This document shows, piece after piece, positions 35,218 through 48,345 of a stretch of 64,000 nucleotides of DNA. Source of the stretch: Balaenoptera acutorostrata (taxonomy: Eukaryota > Chordata > Mammalia > Artiodactyla > Balaenopteridae); the NCBI RefSeq assembly GCF_949987535.1, contig NC_080067.1, positions 62,306,405 to 62,370,404 of the forward strand. The letters are read 5' to 3'. The notes under the pieces were generated by a model, which saw only the letters and a list, made by a program, of their open reading frames with translations, ran no database searches and was not told the origin of the DNA. Every line of letters begins with the position of its first letter. Position 1 is the stretch's first letter. The translations under genes and the position numbers were made by a program.

Positions 35218-36230
35218 TTTCTTAGCATACAGTGTAATAGGCCAAGTGGATCTGCAGTTCTAAAATTCTATGACTCTAAGATTGGAACATGTTTTACTTC
35301 AATCAGTCACTCCAAATGGAACCTGTTTGTGGGATGTTGGACATGGCATTGTGCATAGAAGCAGAGCCATGTAGTTCACCTTTAGAACATCAAACATGTG
35401 GCTTGTCCACAGTAAGTTCAAGCCAGAGTATTGAGATTTCAGTACAAAAATAAAAATCATCTTTTCTAGCCTTTGAGCTTTGTCTTCCACCTCTGAAAAG
35501 TTGTCAAGTTAGTTTCAGAGGGAGGCATATATTTTTCAAAAGAGAAAAAAGATCTCTACCTAGAAGATATATAAGTTTCAGACTCATGAGGTAAATAAAG
35601 ACCTTAGATTGAAGGGATTTGGGAAAATATGGGAATTTAGAAAAGTCTCTTATGAGCAACGTTAGAGAAAATTATTGAAAATGCTATAAAAAAAAAAAGA
35701 ATCCAGCAATAAACTGAGCTGTTTGGATAAAAAACAAATCAATAGACTACAGCTTTAGTTGCTCTTTCTACTTCTTTTTCCAAGACTAGGAAAAAACCAA
35801 ATTGTTTCCTAACCATTATTATTCCTTGTACTGTGCGTGTACACCTAGAGGAGAAATGTGCCATGGTATAGGCTGAGGTTCAAGAGAGAAGAATGAAAAG
35901 AATAAACCAGATGGAAGTTAATCCAGGAGACATTCAGGAAAGGCAACATACATACTTTTGCAATTGGAGTTGAGTACAAAGAGATATAGTAAGTCATGTT
36001 GTAGGACCGTGAGCCTCACAAAACAGAAAATTATGAGCCGTATGTCATTATTGACCAAGAAGAGCATCTAGCAAGGCTCAGTGACTATTTTGGAATAAAT
36101 AAGCGTGCCCCAAAAGACCTAAAGCCCACTTTTCAGAGAATATCTGTGGCATTAGGTTTCCATGGAGCACACTTTGGGAACCACTGGTATATTGTTATGT
36201 GACTATGATATTAAATTTCTAGTGATATGT
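35218..36230. other. Unassigned non-coding DNA
   Basis: Ends in 'tttgggaaccactg' at 36174-36187, which looks like the terminus of a hAT/MER-type element whose body I cannot delimit. Confidence 0.35.
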
Positions 36231-36239
36231 GAGTATAAA

Positions 36240-36470
36240 ATAACAACTCTTTGTATACTTTTAGGGCTTACCATTCATTTTCACGTGCTTTTGCTCATTT
36301 AATTCTCAAAATTACCCTACTGGGTCAATATTAAATATTAATTTCAAAGATATAGAAACAAAAACTGAGAAAGGTTAAATAATTTGCCCAAAGTCTCACA
36401 AGTAATTATAGACAGAGCCAGGACTCGGGGCTAGACCTTTAGGCTTAAATCTGTGCTATTTCCAGCAATG
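36240..36470 (-). repeat. MIR SINE, antisense
   Basis: 'gctcatttaattctcaa', 'aattaccctactgggtc', 'aatttgcccaaagtctc' and 'gccaggactcggggc' follow the antisense MIR order. Confidence 0.75.
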
Positions 36471-36479
36471 ACAGCAGTG

Positions 36480-38940
36480 ACTAAGCAGGAAAAGAAGGTT
36501 TGGGAATATATAGCCCCTTTCTTCTAAGGAGTATAACTAAGTTATGGGCACAGTCTCATTACTCTCTCAACATTTCAGAAGGGAGACAAATTATTGCATT
36601 TCCATTTTTCAGCAGTCTTTCTTCTGTTTCCCTTCACATTAGACTCCAAACAATATTTGCTGTTCCTTAAAGAATGCATAGTCTACAGATCCTATTAAAC
36701 TGAATGATCCTTTTGTCCACTGCTTATGGATTAAGCTGAATGCCCCTGAATGGCTGAAACAAGCAGTGGACAAATTGGTCCCCCACGCTGATGTTATTGA
36801 CAACATTCACCTGCTGAAGGGATATAGCCCTGACCTGCTTTAGTTACCTGGAGTCAGATCCTGCTTCTGTTGTCAAAGTTCTCCAGGAGGAGGAAGAGAT
36901 CACTAGGCTGAGTTTTAAATGACTTTAATGAGAACAACAACTGTAATCTTTTAAAAATTGGTAACAAGACGGAGGCCCTTTGGAAAATAAAACCCAAACA
37001 GAATTGGTCCAGAAACGTTTGAGGATTCTGCAGCTGATGACCAGGCGTGCAACAAAAACCAATCAGATTGATCTTTCTGTATATTTGAGCAAACTGCTTC
37101 TCATCTCTAAATCCAATTCCCCTTCTTTAAAACAAGGGTCTTGATGTCTATTCACCTTGTGGAGTTGTGAAGATTAAGTGAAAGCATGTGTGGTACCCAG
37201 TAAATGTCCAGGACCCTCTTTGTTTCATTTTTCTTGATACTCGGGATCATCACTTGAGAATATTGTCACTGAATTTCAGCCAAATGCCTTGGTATGATGA
37301 TGAGTTTTGCCTCCATCAGAAACTGAATGCTCTAAACACTGCATACTGAGGGGGATGGGGGGGCAGGGGAGAGGAGTTTACATTGGTGGTGATACTTTTC
37401 CATTCTGATTTTTTGCAGCAGAGACTGTAGCATCCAAAAAGATTTTATAATCTGTTAGTGCTTCATGTCTAAGATTCTTTGGATCTCTGAAAGCCATGAG
37501 TGTTTATATCTAAATAAGAATCTGAAGCTAGCCTAGAGATTCTGAAGCTGAAGGAATCGGTTTTCTTCTATTTAATCTCCAGTGGGAACAGAGGAGTCCA
37601 GCAAACCTTTGCAGAATATTCCCTTTCCCTGATAGTGCAAAAAAAAAAAAAAGCAGAAAAATCAGTAACACGATCTTGAAACCTGAACAATGACCTTTAG
37701 GAAATGTCAAACTGAGAGTGACATAGAGGAAAGAGAGGTACTCTTGTGAATGGTTTTTTTTCCCCCAAAAAGCATACTTTGAAACATGAGATTAAAGCAA
37801 TGAGTTTTGTGATCACAAAATAAAAATTTTATGCCACGAGCATAGCATTAAAGGCTAGATGTGCTGAGAATGAGAGAAATTTTAAAACAGTATTATATGT
37901 TCCTTAGTTGTCAAGATACATGAGCTTTCATCTCATTACATAGATGGCACAATTTCAAAATACCTATAAAATGGATTCCATACAACTTATTTCCAAATTT
38001 CAGAATTTTATATTTTTGTTAATTAAAGAATGAGAATGTATGTGAAAAGACATTAACAGGTATGATTGCGGGGTTTGCTGTGACATATTATGCATATTTA
38101 ACTCATTTTTCTAGATAGTAAATTCCTCAGTTCAAAGTAATTAGGATCTTTCATGGATCCCATAGGAGAGCATTTTCTGTTTCTTTAGGAATATTAGAGG
38201 TCAGTTCATAGCTAGAATTAATGCATAAAGATTTCTTTTACTTTATATATTATTCGTTTCTTAAGTATAGAGAAAGCATTGCTGTTTCTGCCTACCTTAT
38301 CCCATACAAATGAAGCTTCAAATATAAGAAAATATTTCAAAATATAAATATAAGTTTTATCAATTTGCAAAGTGATTGCTTTGGTGATAATAGATTCTTA
38401 TTAAACTTCAAACCAAGCCATCTGACAGAAGTCCCTGGCAATTAAAGAGTATGAATCTCTGAAGGGGAAGAGAAAATACAGAGAAAGGGCTTCAAACCCA
38501 GTAGAGAAGGAAAGAGAGTGCAATGGCCATTACATCCTCTTTTTTTTTTTTTTCATTTTTAACTCTGCTCCTCTTTGGTCAAGGGTTAAAGTCATTTTCT
38601 TTGGGTGTTTAGGGTTTCTAAAATGAATAAGGATGAGATAAATTCTCCTCCTCTTAACTATCACAGTGTAAAAGTGCACATTCACAGTGATCGTTACACC
38701 ATCAAAAGCCAGAGAACACTTTTGATGTAGAAGTATTTACTGTAAGCAAATTCAGAAAGTCTTATTTCTGTGGGCCCTGGATATTACTTTCAAGTTAAAA
38801 GAATTTCAAGTCAATAAAATGTATATCCCTAATAAAAAGTTCACACTAATCGGAGAATAGGATCTGCTCTGTTTCCTCCAGAACCCAGAAGCAAGATGCC
38901 CCGCTGTGAATGTGGCCTGAGTCTTAAGACCACCACTAAG
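36480..38940. other. Mostly unique non-coding DNA
   Basis: No gene or repeat family assigned. It contains a 14 bp perfect inverted repeat at 36712-36774 and T/A homopolymers at 37638-37651 and 38542-38553. Confidence 0.4.
36712..36774. repeat. 14 bp inverted repeat with a 35 bp loop
   Basis: tttgtccactgctt (36712-36725) and aagcagtggacaaa (36761-36774) are exact reverse complements. Confidence 0.95.
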
Positions 38941-39323
38941 CTGTGAAAATCAAGATGGCAGAGCTTAACTCCCCGACAACACATCAAAAATACATCTACA
39001 TGTGAGAAACGCTTGCAGGAAACAAACTGAAAATGGGCAGAAAGGCTCTTCGACAGCAAAGGCTATAAAGAAAGATCACGGAGTTGGCTAAGAAGGGAAA
39101 AGAAATATCAGGCGAGGACCTGCACCCCTAGCAGGGGACACACAAGAGGAGAGGGATTACAAGGGCGCCAAGATTCTCCCACGAAGTGAGGGGTTCGAAT
39201 CGCATATTGGGATCCCATCCCTGGGATCCAACATCAGGATGATGAGTCCCTTTAGCTGGCTTGAAAACCAGTGAGACTTACCTGGGGCTGTAAGAAACCC
39301 AGACTCCATTTGTGAAAAGCATG

Positions 39324-39356
39324 TGCGTGCGTGCGTGCGCGCACACACACACACAA
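39324..39356. repeat. Alternating purine-pyrimidine run
   Basis: gtgcgtgcgtgcgtgcg followed by cacacacacaca. Long alternating GC and CA steps are prone to Z-DNA. It lies inside the old L1 5' UTR and probably arose by slippage. Confidence 0.9.
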
Positions 39357-39494
39357 GCTTACTCCCAGGAACAAAGAGGAGGAAGCAGATTGAAAATGGC
39401 TTGGGGCTCCAGTTTCCTGCAACCACCCCGGTGCACACCCCGACCCCCAAAGGGAGCCTGCTCCAGCCCCTCTTGATCCAGCCCAACTCTGCAT

Positions 39495-40220
39495 TAGGGC
39501 AAAGGCTGCCATTGACTAGGAAAGTGCATGCTTGAGAGGGACGGAGCTGGCTGGGACCCAGCCCTGCATCTGAATAGGACCAGGGAAGCCCTTGCCAGTG
39601 TGGGTGGAGGTGGTGGCTGGAGAGTAGCCTGGGGCTCTGAGCGGACAGTGTGCCAGGACGGCTGAGTGCACAGCCGCGTGCACCTCGGGTGCCTGCTCCA
39701 GCCTCTCCTGCTCCAGTCCTGCTCCCTACAGGGGTAAAGGTGCCATTGCTAGGGGAGGTGCACGCACTTGGAGGAAGCAGAGCCAGCTCCGACACCCAGT
39801 CTCTGCACCGGGAGAGGGCAGTGGATCAGAAACAGCCTGGGGCTCTGACGGGCTCGCTGGGACTGTCCCCGCGTGCACCACAGCCCTCACCTGTCGCCAG
39901 CTCCAGCCTCTCTTGCTTTAATTTTTCCAACTATTTTTTTAAACATAGGTGCTACATTTATATCTGCCTGTTTAAATTCTGTCATATTTCACCTCTAGCC
40001 TTCTAGTGTGGCAAATCACTGCTCTCCACTACTGTGGAGGTATCTTTCCAGGCGGGAGAGTGCACGCTTAGAGAAAATGGAACCAGCTTGGACCCAACCC
40101 TCAGGGCTTCTGTTTCAGCACCTTGGGTCCAGACCCCGCCCCCAATAGGGCAGTGATGGCCCTTGAGCACAGGAGAAGCACTCGTACCTGGCTGTGGCTC
40201 TAGCCCCCTCATCTCCAGCC
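39495..40220 (+). repeat. Diverged tandem units in the L1 5' UTR
   Basis: Three related blocks share an ordered set: a 'tgccattg'-type start, gtgcatgc or gtgcacgc, 'gagccagct' or 'gaaccagct', 'ccagcc' or 'cccaac' and a 'ctctgca'-type segment. The gtgcaYgc anchor lies at 39524, 39759 and about 40060, giving spacings near 235 and 301 bp. The third block is preceded by an AT-rich insert (39917-40010). Confidence 0.65.
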
Positions 40221-40420
40221 ACACCCTCCACCGAGGCGGTGGTTGCCAGCACACCCTGGGGGGAGATGTGGCCCATGCTCACTTCAGATCCAGCTCTCCC
40301 ACCAAAGCCGCTGGGCACATGCAGACGGTACAGGAGCACTCCCACACAGGGACACCCATTCAAGATCAGGATAGGTAAATGATTTACCAAACTTCATAGA
40401 GACGGAGAAAGTTAAACAAA

Positions 40421-41310
40421 ATGAGAAGACAGGTATTTGTTTCAAATGAAAGAACAAGGAAAAAAAACCTGAAAAAAAAACCCCTAATGAAACAGATGTA
40501 AATAATTTACCATAAAAAGAGTTAAAAGCATTATTAATAAGAATACTAACTGAACTTGGGAAAAGAATAGATGAACAGAGTGGAAATTTTAATGAGGAAC
40601 TAGAAAATATAAAAAAGAACCTGTCAGAGCTGAAAAATACAATAACAAATGACAAACACACTAGAAGAATTAACAGCAGACTAAGTGATACAGAATAACA
40701 CATAAGTGATCTGGAAGATAGAATAATGGAAATCACCCAATTATTAATAGAACAGCAAAAAGAAAAACAATTATTTTAATGAGGATAATTTAAGGGACCT
40801 CTAGGACAACATCAAGCATACTAATATTCACACTACAGGGTATCCCAAAAGGAGAAGAGAGAAAGAAAAGGGTAGAAAATGTATTCGATGAAATTATGCC
40901 TGAAAACTTCACAAAGCTGAAGAAGGAATCAGATTTCCAGGTAGAGGAAGCAAAAAGAAAAAAAGTCTGAAACAAGATGAACCCAAAGAGACCCACACCA
41001 AGACATAATTAAAATTACAAAAGTTAAAGAGAGAATTTTAAATTCAGCAAGAGAAAAATAAAGAGTCACATATAAATGAACCCTCCTGAGGCCATCAACT
41101 GATTTTTCTACAGAAATTCTGCGGGCCAGAAGGGAGTGGCCATGATATATTTAAAGTGCTAAAAGGGAAAAGCCGGCAACCTAGGATACTCTACCCAGCA
41201 AGATTATCATTCAGAATTGAAGGAGAGATAAAGAATTTCCCAGACAAGCAAAAAGTCCTAAACTGACCCTGTAAGAAATGTTAAAGGGTCTTATCTAAGT
41301 GGTAAAGAAA
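40421..41310 (+). pseudogene. Decayed L1 ORF1
   Basis: The ATG at 40421 starts MRRQVF, matching the MRRQ start of the left-edge L1. The body then breaks into several frames. Recognisable pieces include a coiled-coil stretch near 40540-40740, 'gggacctctaggacaac' (RDLWDN-like) near 40790-40815, 'gggtatcccaaaaggag' (GVPKGE-like) near 40840-40860, 'ccagaagggagtggcc' near 41130-41145 and 'cccagacaagcaaaaag' near 41238. Multiple stops and indels show it is long dead. Confidence 0.85.
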
Positions 41311-41429
41311 AGGCTACAACAAGAAATAAGATTTACAAGAAAGGAAAAAAATTCCACTAGTAAAGGCAAATATATAGTAAAGGCTGTGGATCAACCACTT
41401 AAATATTCTATTAAAGGTTTTCTTTAACA

Positions 41430-42050
41430 GATAAAGAGCTATTCAGGTTATCTGTTTCTTCCTGAGTAAGCTTAGATAGTTTATATCTTTCAAGGAATTT
41501 GTCCCATGTCATCTAAGTTCTCAAATTTGATAGCAGAAAGCTGCTCAAAATATTTACACATTATCCTTGCAATGGCTATAAGATCTGTTATTATGATTTC
41601 AATTTGAAATATCTTCTATATTCCTTTGTGATTTTTTTCCTTGACCCATAGATTATTATATTATATTGTTTTAGTTCCAAATATTTGAGGTTTCCTGAAG
41701 TTTTTACTATGGATTTCTAATTTAATTCCACTGTAGTCAGAGAAGTTATGCTGTATGATTTCAATTCATTTCTATTTATTGAGGCTTGTTTGATAGCCCA
41801 GCACATGATCTATCTTAGTGATTGTACCATGTGTTCTTGAAAAAAAGTGTATTCTAGGGTTTGTTGGGTGCTGTGTACTACATGTATCAATTAAGTCAGG
41901 GTGGTTGATAGTGTTGTTCAAATCATCTAAGGTTTTAATGGTATTTTTGTCCAGCTTTCCCACCAGTTTTTGAGAGAGAAGTGTTTAAATGATTGTCAAA
42001 TTGTGTATTTCTTCCTTTAATTCTGCTGGCTTTTTCTTTATAGGTCTTCT
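41430..42050 (-). pseudogene. L1 ORF2 fragment, antisense
   Basis: On the minus strand this encodes the end of the endonuclease and the spacer toward the reverse transcriptase. TITKIDHVLGYQTSLNK is readable near 41820-41772, including the aspartate-histidine pair of the APE-like active site. On the plus strand, 'attgaggcttgtttgat' and 'tcaaggaatttgtccc' are landmarks. The order is consistent with one ORF2 piece with an internal deletion near 41570-41610. It meets the plus-strand ORF1 above, in opposite orientation. Confidence 0.82.
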
Positions 42051-42059
42051 GGCTCACTC

Positions 42060-43350
42060 TTACTTTTCAATGCAACTCTTCCAGGTACTGACTCAGTGTA
42101 AGGGAACCCAGCACTATGAGGCTGTCAAATGGGCCGTCCATTCTCTCGCGCTTTTGGCTGCCCTATAGATTTTACACCTGCTCCCAGGTGAAATATAGCT
42201 CAAATGCCAGTCTTAATTTCCAGGCCTCAGTCTTCCTAAATATCCTAGCCTGATCATTTTTCACTATCATGCTGTCTCTCTATTGTTTTCAAACAAGTGT
42301 TTATATTTTGCCCAGCTTTTTGTTTAACCTCAAAAAGTGGTTTGGAAAGATTTACCTAGTCTGTCGTACTGGAAGACATCAAAAGTTGCATAATTTGTTA
42401 AGCTTATAAGAGGACAACATAACATTTAACTATAGTATTATCATTCAATGGTTAATTCCAGAAAGTCAGAGAAACAATCAAATATTACCTATTCCAATCA
42501 AATTAATTATATTATGTACTTCAGCACATTTTTATTATTTTGACATATATACTATTTATTAGTCTCATAAGAAAGGATATTTTCCAAAGCATTATCTCTA
42601 AATACTAGAGAGAATTTTTTGATGTAGATGTATCACAACTTACCCCCAGTACCCAACTTTTACAATAAATATTCTCATACATAAATTATTATTAGATTTG
42701 CTAATAGTTTGTTTTATAGATTTTTTCTTCTTGTAGAAAAATTGCTCTTGGAATAACTTAACAAAGTCAGCATATTTCCATTGCTCTATTCTTACTTGTT
42801 AATTTACATTTTTATCATTATTATTATCATCCTTTTGTTTTCCCATAAGTTTGACTGGTTATTTTTTCTAACATTACATCTTAACTGCTTGATTCACATA
42901 TATTTACTTTTTAAATTTATACAAAGGTTTTTAAGGCCACAACTTTGTCATGGTCACATCATATCCATGTTGTTAATTCCTAATATAATTCATCATGTTA
43001 TATGTTATATCTTATGTTTATATGTTCATTTCTAAATATTCTACAATTACAATTGTGTCTGGTTTACTCTTTGACCTGAGGTTAGGTTAAGTTTAGAGTG
43101 GGTATTTTTTTCCCCATTTTTCAGGCACAACTAAAACATACAAGTTACTTGCGATTTTTGATGAGGTATTAAAAATCATGTTCTTCATATTCTGACACTC
43201 CTGACCTATGACTACACACAATAGGCATGAGATTTGGGATTATCTTTTGGAAGTAAATGCATCATTTTGTTTAGAGGGTAAAATGTTTACTTCAAACTTT
43301 CACCCTCCAGGGCTATTTTTATTTTGCTCTTTTATATTGCTTGCTCTTGG
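42060..43350. other. Unassigned AT-rich DNA
   Basis: No gene recognised. The pyrimidine-rich part at 42050-42330 could be a diverged LTR but has no clear ends. Confidence 0.35.
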
Positions 43351-43369
43351 TGAAGCCAGTTGCAATGTC

Positions 43370-43595
43370 ATAAGTGAGCTTAGAAGTGGATCTGAGACCT
43401 TCCAACAGCCACAAAAGTGAGCTCGAAAGTGGATCTTCCTGCATTTGAGCTTCAAAATGACTGCAGACCTGGCCAACACCTTGATTACAACCTCTTACTG
43501 ACTCACACAATCTATGACATAAAGAATGTTTGTTGCTTCAAGCCACTTCAGTTTTAGAGTAATTTGTTACTCAGAAATAGATAACTAGAACACCT
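43370..43595 (+). mobile_element. MLT1-type LTR relic (ERVL-MaLR)
   Basis: 'gtgagcttagaagtggatct', 'gactgcagacctggcc', 'caccttgattacaacctc', 'tgtttgttgcttcaagcc' and 'tagataactagaacacc' match the order of the 3' half of an MLT1 LTR in plus orientation. A 20 bp segment at 43374-43393 is repeated with a few changes at 43417-43436. No internal retroviral coding sequence is present. Confidence 0.75.
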
Positions 43596-43599
43596 CCCA

Positions 43600-44825
43600 T
43601 TTCTTTTTAACAAATATCAAATAATAATAATAAAAAAAATCCCAAGTGATAAGGCAATGTATGGGAAAAAGAGAATAAGACTAAACCAAGTATGGTTAAA
43701 ACAAAATTATGGTCAAGTCTCAACTGTCTTTAAGTAGAGAAATCAGACGTACTGGTCTCCTAAGAGGAGGCGATAAGAACCCTGGCTACCTGTCCCTGTG
43801 ATCGGGAAGAGAAGATCCAATGCTGGGAACTAGAGGAGATTAATGGAGTCAAGTGCATAGTCTATGGCCCCCAAAACACTGCTCTACACAGGAACCAAAT
43901 CCATGGCCATGGCCTCACCTTCACAATCCTATGTCTCAGTGATCTGTATCATGGAAGTGTCTGGCTTCCTTACAGACTGCCAATTGACATCTGCTCTGCA
44001 ATTGAGCTTCAGGTTCATGGCAGTGCTCTGTATTCCAATCTGTTTTGTCCTTACATGTATTTATCAGGAATTATGATTTTAATTGGGTGCAAAAGCTAAA
44101 ATTTCTGTGAAGGATATTTATTTAAAACCACACATGAAGTGCTATGCTCTATCAAATCCTTTGGGAAGAATCCTCAAGAGAATTACATTTCCTGCCGTGT
44201 GCTTTATCTCTTTCACAATATAAAAGATGGGATTTTTTTTCCTTCTGGAGTGTTTTAAGATCTCTGACATCTAGTTTAGAAAGTGATGAACGTGCAACTT
44301 TAGTAATATCTTGCTTTAGTCATAGGCAACATCAATTGACGGAGCTATGCCTGTGATGTTCATACTAGTGCACTCTATCATAGCCACATTTTTCCTGTTA
44401 AAATTTGGATTTGGTCCTGTCACTTGACTTGTAGAGAATGGGTTATCTTGTTTCAAAAATATCTTTGCCAACTATCAGTCATCATTAGTGGAAACATCTT
44501 TTTTTCTTCCTGCCTCATCCTGTCTAATAATTCAATAAGTGTACTTTCTCAATCACATCTTTGTTGTCTTTTCTCTGCTTATTCTGCTTTGCTCCAATTT
44601 TTCATTTTAGTGTAGCTGCTCCCAATTCTGGTGCCTTTTGAAAAATTGACATAAAGCTTCCTTCCCTCTCTGCTTTCATTCTCTTCACTTGGCAAAGGAA
44701 GGATCCTGAAGCCCAGAATAGACACTTTTATTTCCATTTGTAAAAGGCCACCTATGAATATCTATAGATGTGCGATTGTAAACAAGAGAAGTATCTGGGA
44801 AAACGTTCATTAGCCAGTTGCTCCC
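43600..44825. other. Unassigned non-coding DNA
   Basis: Small open frames at 43864-44076 and 44144-44356 have no family features. No repeat named. Confidence 0.35.
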
Positions 44826-44827
44826 AA

Positions 44828-45075
44828 AAGGCAGTAGGGCATACTACAAAAGCGCTCAGGCTTTGACACAGGAGGACCTGGGTTTTCACTCCAATTCTGC
44901 TATTTAATTGTGTGGCCTTAGGGAAAGTTTTAAATGCTTTCTGAGTATCAGACTCCTTACATATTAAATGGTATTTACCTAGGATATTGCTTTGAGTTTT
45001 AAATGCAATAATGTATGGTAAGTGCTTTAAAAAGAGCCTGGAATATAATAAATGCTTAATAAGTATCAGCCCCGC
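44828..45075 (+). repeat. MIR SINE
   Basis: Sense order: 'aggacctgggttttcac', 'ccaattctgctattta', 'tgtggccttagggaaag' and 'ataataaatgcttaata'. Confidence 0.8.
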
Positions 45076-45079
45076 TTCC

Positions 45080-45950
45080 CCCAAAAAAAGTTGGTTTGCC
45101 AACTACACTGTAATATTATAGGCTTTTCTATAATAATGAGGTAGATATTTTCTCTGTCATTAAATATACAAGAAGGGAATTCAGCTGCAAAACAACCATA
45201 TTTAGGGAATTATGCAGCCCTTTTAACAGGGTGTACTTCAGGTATTTGTGGACACACAGTTGGCTCATGAATAATGTATAACCACCTGTTATTAAATGTG
45301 TGCTCTATTGTCAAGAAATGCATAATGGCCACTAGATAGAGAGATAGAGAGAGAGATGGATAGATAGATAAAATCATAAGATCACAAAATTTGAAAATGA
45401 AAAAGACATGAAATAATTTGTAATGCAACCCCTAAATTTACAGATGGAGCGGGGAGGGATGAAGCTGAATTTACAAGAACACAGTTTTCCCAAATTCCAT
45501 TCCTGTGCTATTTCCACTATGCCAGTAGGTGGTCTGTAGATGTCTCCATAGAATCCTGCAATCAAATAACACCAAAGAATTTATAATCCTTTGCAACTCT
45601 TTGTACAACAAAAAACATTTAAAGAATTTGAATTTGTAAGTCTACTTATAGGAGATCATTACAGATTAGTTGCTTTTTTGATACAGCCAAGCATTTTGCC
45701 TGAACTATATCCACACCTCATTGACTCCTTTTGATCACTGTGGGTAGGACAATAAATGGCCTTTGGAGATAAAAATGGATTTCCTACTTAAATCATTCAA
45801 CCACACACAATCAAAATGTGTTGAAAGTAATAAGTTCACTTATCAAGTAAAATTCCCAAAGTGTATAGCCTTGTCTAGGCCAGTATGTTAAGCCTTTTGG
45901 CAGAGTTTATTAGCACTTTAAAAACACTAGAATGAAAAAAAGAAAAGTCT
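45080..45950. other. Unassigned DNA with an AGAT microsatellite
   Basis: The agat/agag run at 45333-45370 is the only structured feature. Confidence 0.45.
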
Positions 45951-45964
45951 CCCTGATTTCAGAT

Positions 45965-46180
45965 TCAATTAAAATGTACTGAATATCAACTATGTTTTAG
46001 GCACTTTAAGGGACACTTTTACACACATAATCTTAGTTAATTTTATAACTCTGGAGGACAAGTGGAATTTATATTTAACTTATGATGAAACTAAGGTTCA
46101 CAAAATTAAGTTATTTGTCTACAATCACATACGTACAAGTGAGAGAGCTAAGTTTCCAACTCGAATTTCAATTCCAAGTG
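45965..46180 (-). repeat. MIR SINE, antisense
   Basis: 'ctatgttttaggcactt', 'aagttatttgtctacaatc' and 'gtgagagagctaagtt' in antisense order. Confidence 0.65.
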
Positions 46181-46319
46181 CAATGCATTAATACTATAAT
46201 TGCTTCAGAAAGCCTCTTGGGTATTTTGTTTATGTGTTTGCTTTTACCAAGAAAGAGCAATATTAAAAAATGCTCAGCAAAATGAAAACAAATCAAATAT
46301 AATCCTATTACTCTGGTAT

Positions 46320-46740
46320 AACTTTTCTCTGTTTTTGTGTGTATTCCCCAATGATATTTATCCAAAAGCATTCATAATTTTATGCAGCCTTAATCCCAAT
46401 GTCTGCTTGTTTTTATTATCATTTTGACTTGAACATGTAACCATGTTTTTGCAAATGCTTTTTACTATTTTTATGATTGTATATTTAATCACTTTGTTGG
46501 ACAATGATTTATTCCTTATTCCACTAATATTGGATATTTAATACAATAATAAACAATTTGTGAATATAGCTTTTTTTATTTTGTTTGAATAATTCTTTAT
46601 GATACATTTCCACTAATTAGAATCCTGGGTTTAAGAATATGGATTTTTTTCTCTTTATATTTTTTGACATATTGCTTTCAAAAAAGATTATATAAATTTA
46701 TACTACATTGTTCACCAATCTTGCTCTAATATCTACAATA
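46320..46740 (-). repeat. Ancient L1 3' region, antisense
   Basis: 'caatgatttattccttatt', 'atggattttttt' and 'ttgttcaccaatcttgc' follow the antisense order of old L1 ORF2 ends. Highly diverged. Confidence 0.45.
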
Positions 46741-46749
46741 CTGGGAGAA

Positions 46750-48098
<1,349 letters not shown>

Positions 48099-48099
48099 C

Positions 48100-48114
48100 A
48101 AAAATCGAGATTGA
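48100..48114. repeat. Target-site duplication shared by two SINEs, copy 1
   Basis: aaaaatcgagattga; related copies at 48332 and 48692. Confidence 0.75.
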
Positions 48115-48331
48115 GGGGACTTGCTTGGTGGTGCACTGGTTAAGACTGCACGCTCCCAATGCAGAGGGCCCGGGTTCAATCCCTGGTCCAGGAACTAGAT
48201 CCCACACGCATGCCGCAACTAAGAGTTCGCATGCCACAACTAAGGAGCCCATGTGCCGCAACTAAGAAGCTGGCCAGCCCCACCTGCCACAACTAAGACC
48301 CAATTCAACCAAATTAATTAATTATTTTTTT
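48115..48331 (+). mobile_element. Older CHR-type SINE
   Basis: Plus orientation: 'ggggacttgcttggtggtg' head, B-box-like 'gggttcaatccctgg', repeated 'gccacaactaag' units, then a TTAA-rich and T-rich tail. It is more diverged and shorter than the next SINE, which sits in its 3' flank. Confidence 0.88.
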
Positions 48332-48345
48332 AAAAATTTAGATTG
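48332..48345. repeat. Target-site duplication shared by two SINEs, copy 2
   Basis: aaaaatttagattg, identical to 48692-48705 and similar to 48100-48114. Confidence 0.85.

Larger units (their letters stand above)
38945..41310 (+). mobile_element. Older L1 head: 5' UTR and ORF1
   Basis: Plus-strand sequence begins with a 'caagatggcagag' head near 38951, passes through a 1.45 kb GC-rich 5' UTR, and enters a decayed ORF1 at 40421. No ORF2 follows in the same orientation. The head resembles an L1 or an ORF1-only half-LINE (HAL1); I cannot tell which from this copy. Confidence 0.82.

Noticed and set aside
39157..40380. Long open frames on both strands in GC-rich DNA, including one of 212 codons on the minus strand.
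   Set aside because: They lie in the 5' UTR of an old L1. GC-rich DNA has few stop codons, and the translations show no domain.
42050..42370. Possible solo LTR next to the antisense L1 ORF2.
   Set aside because: No clear ends or flanking duplication.
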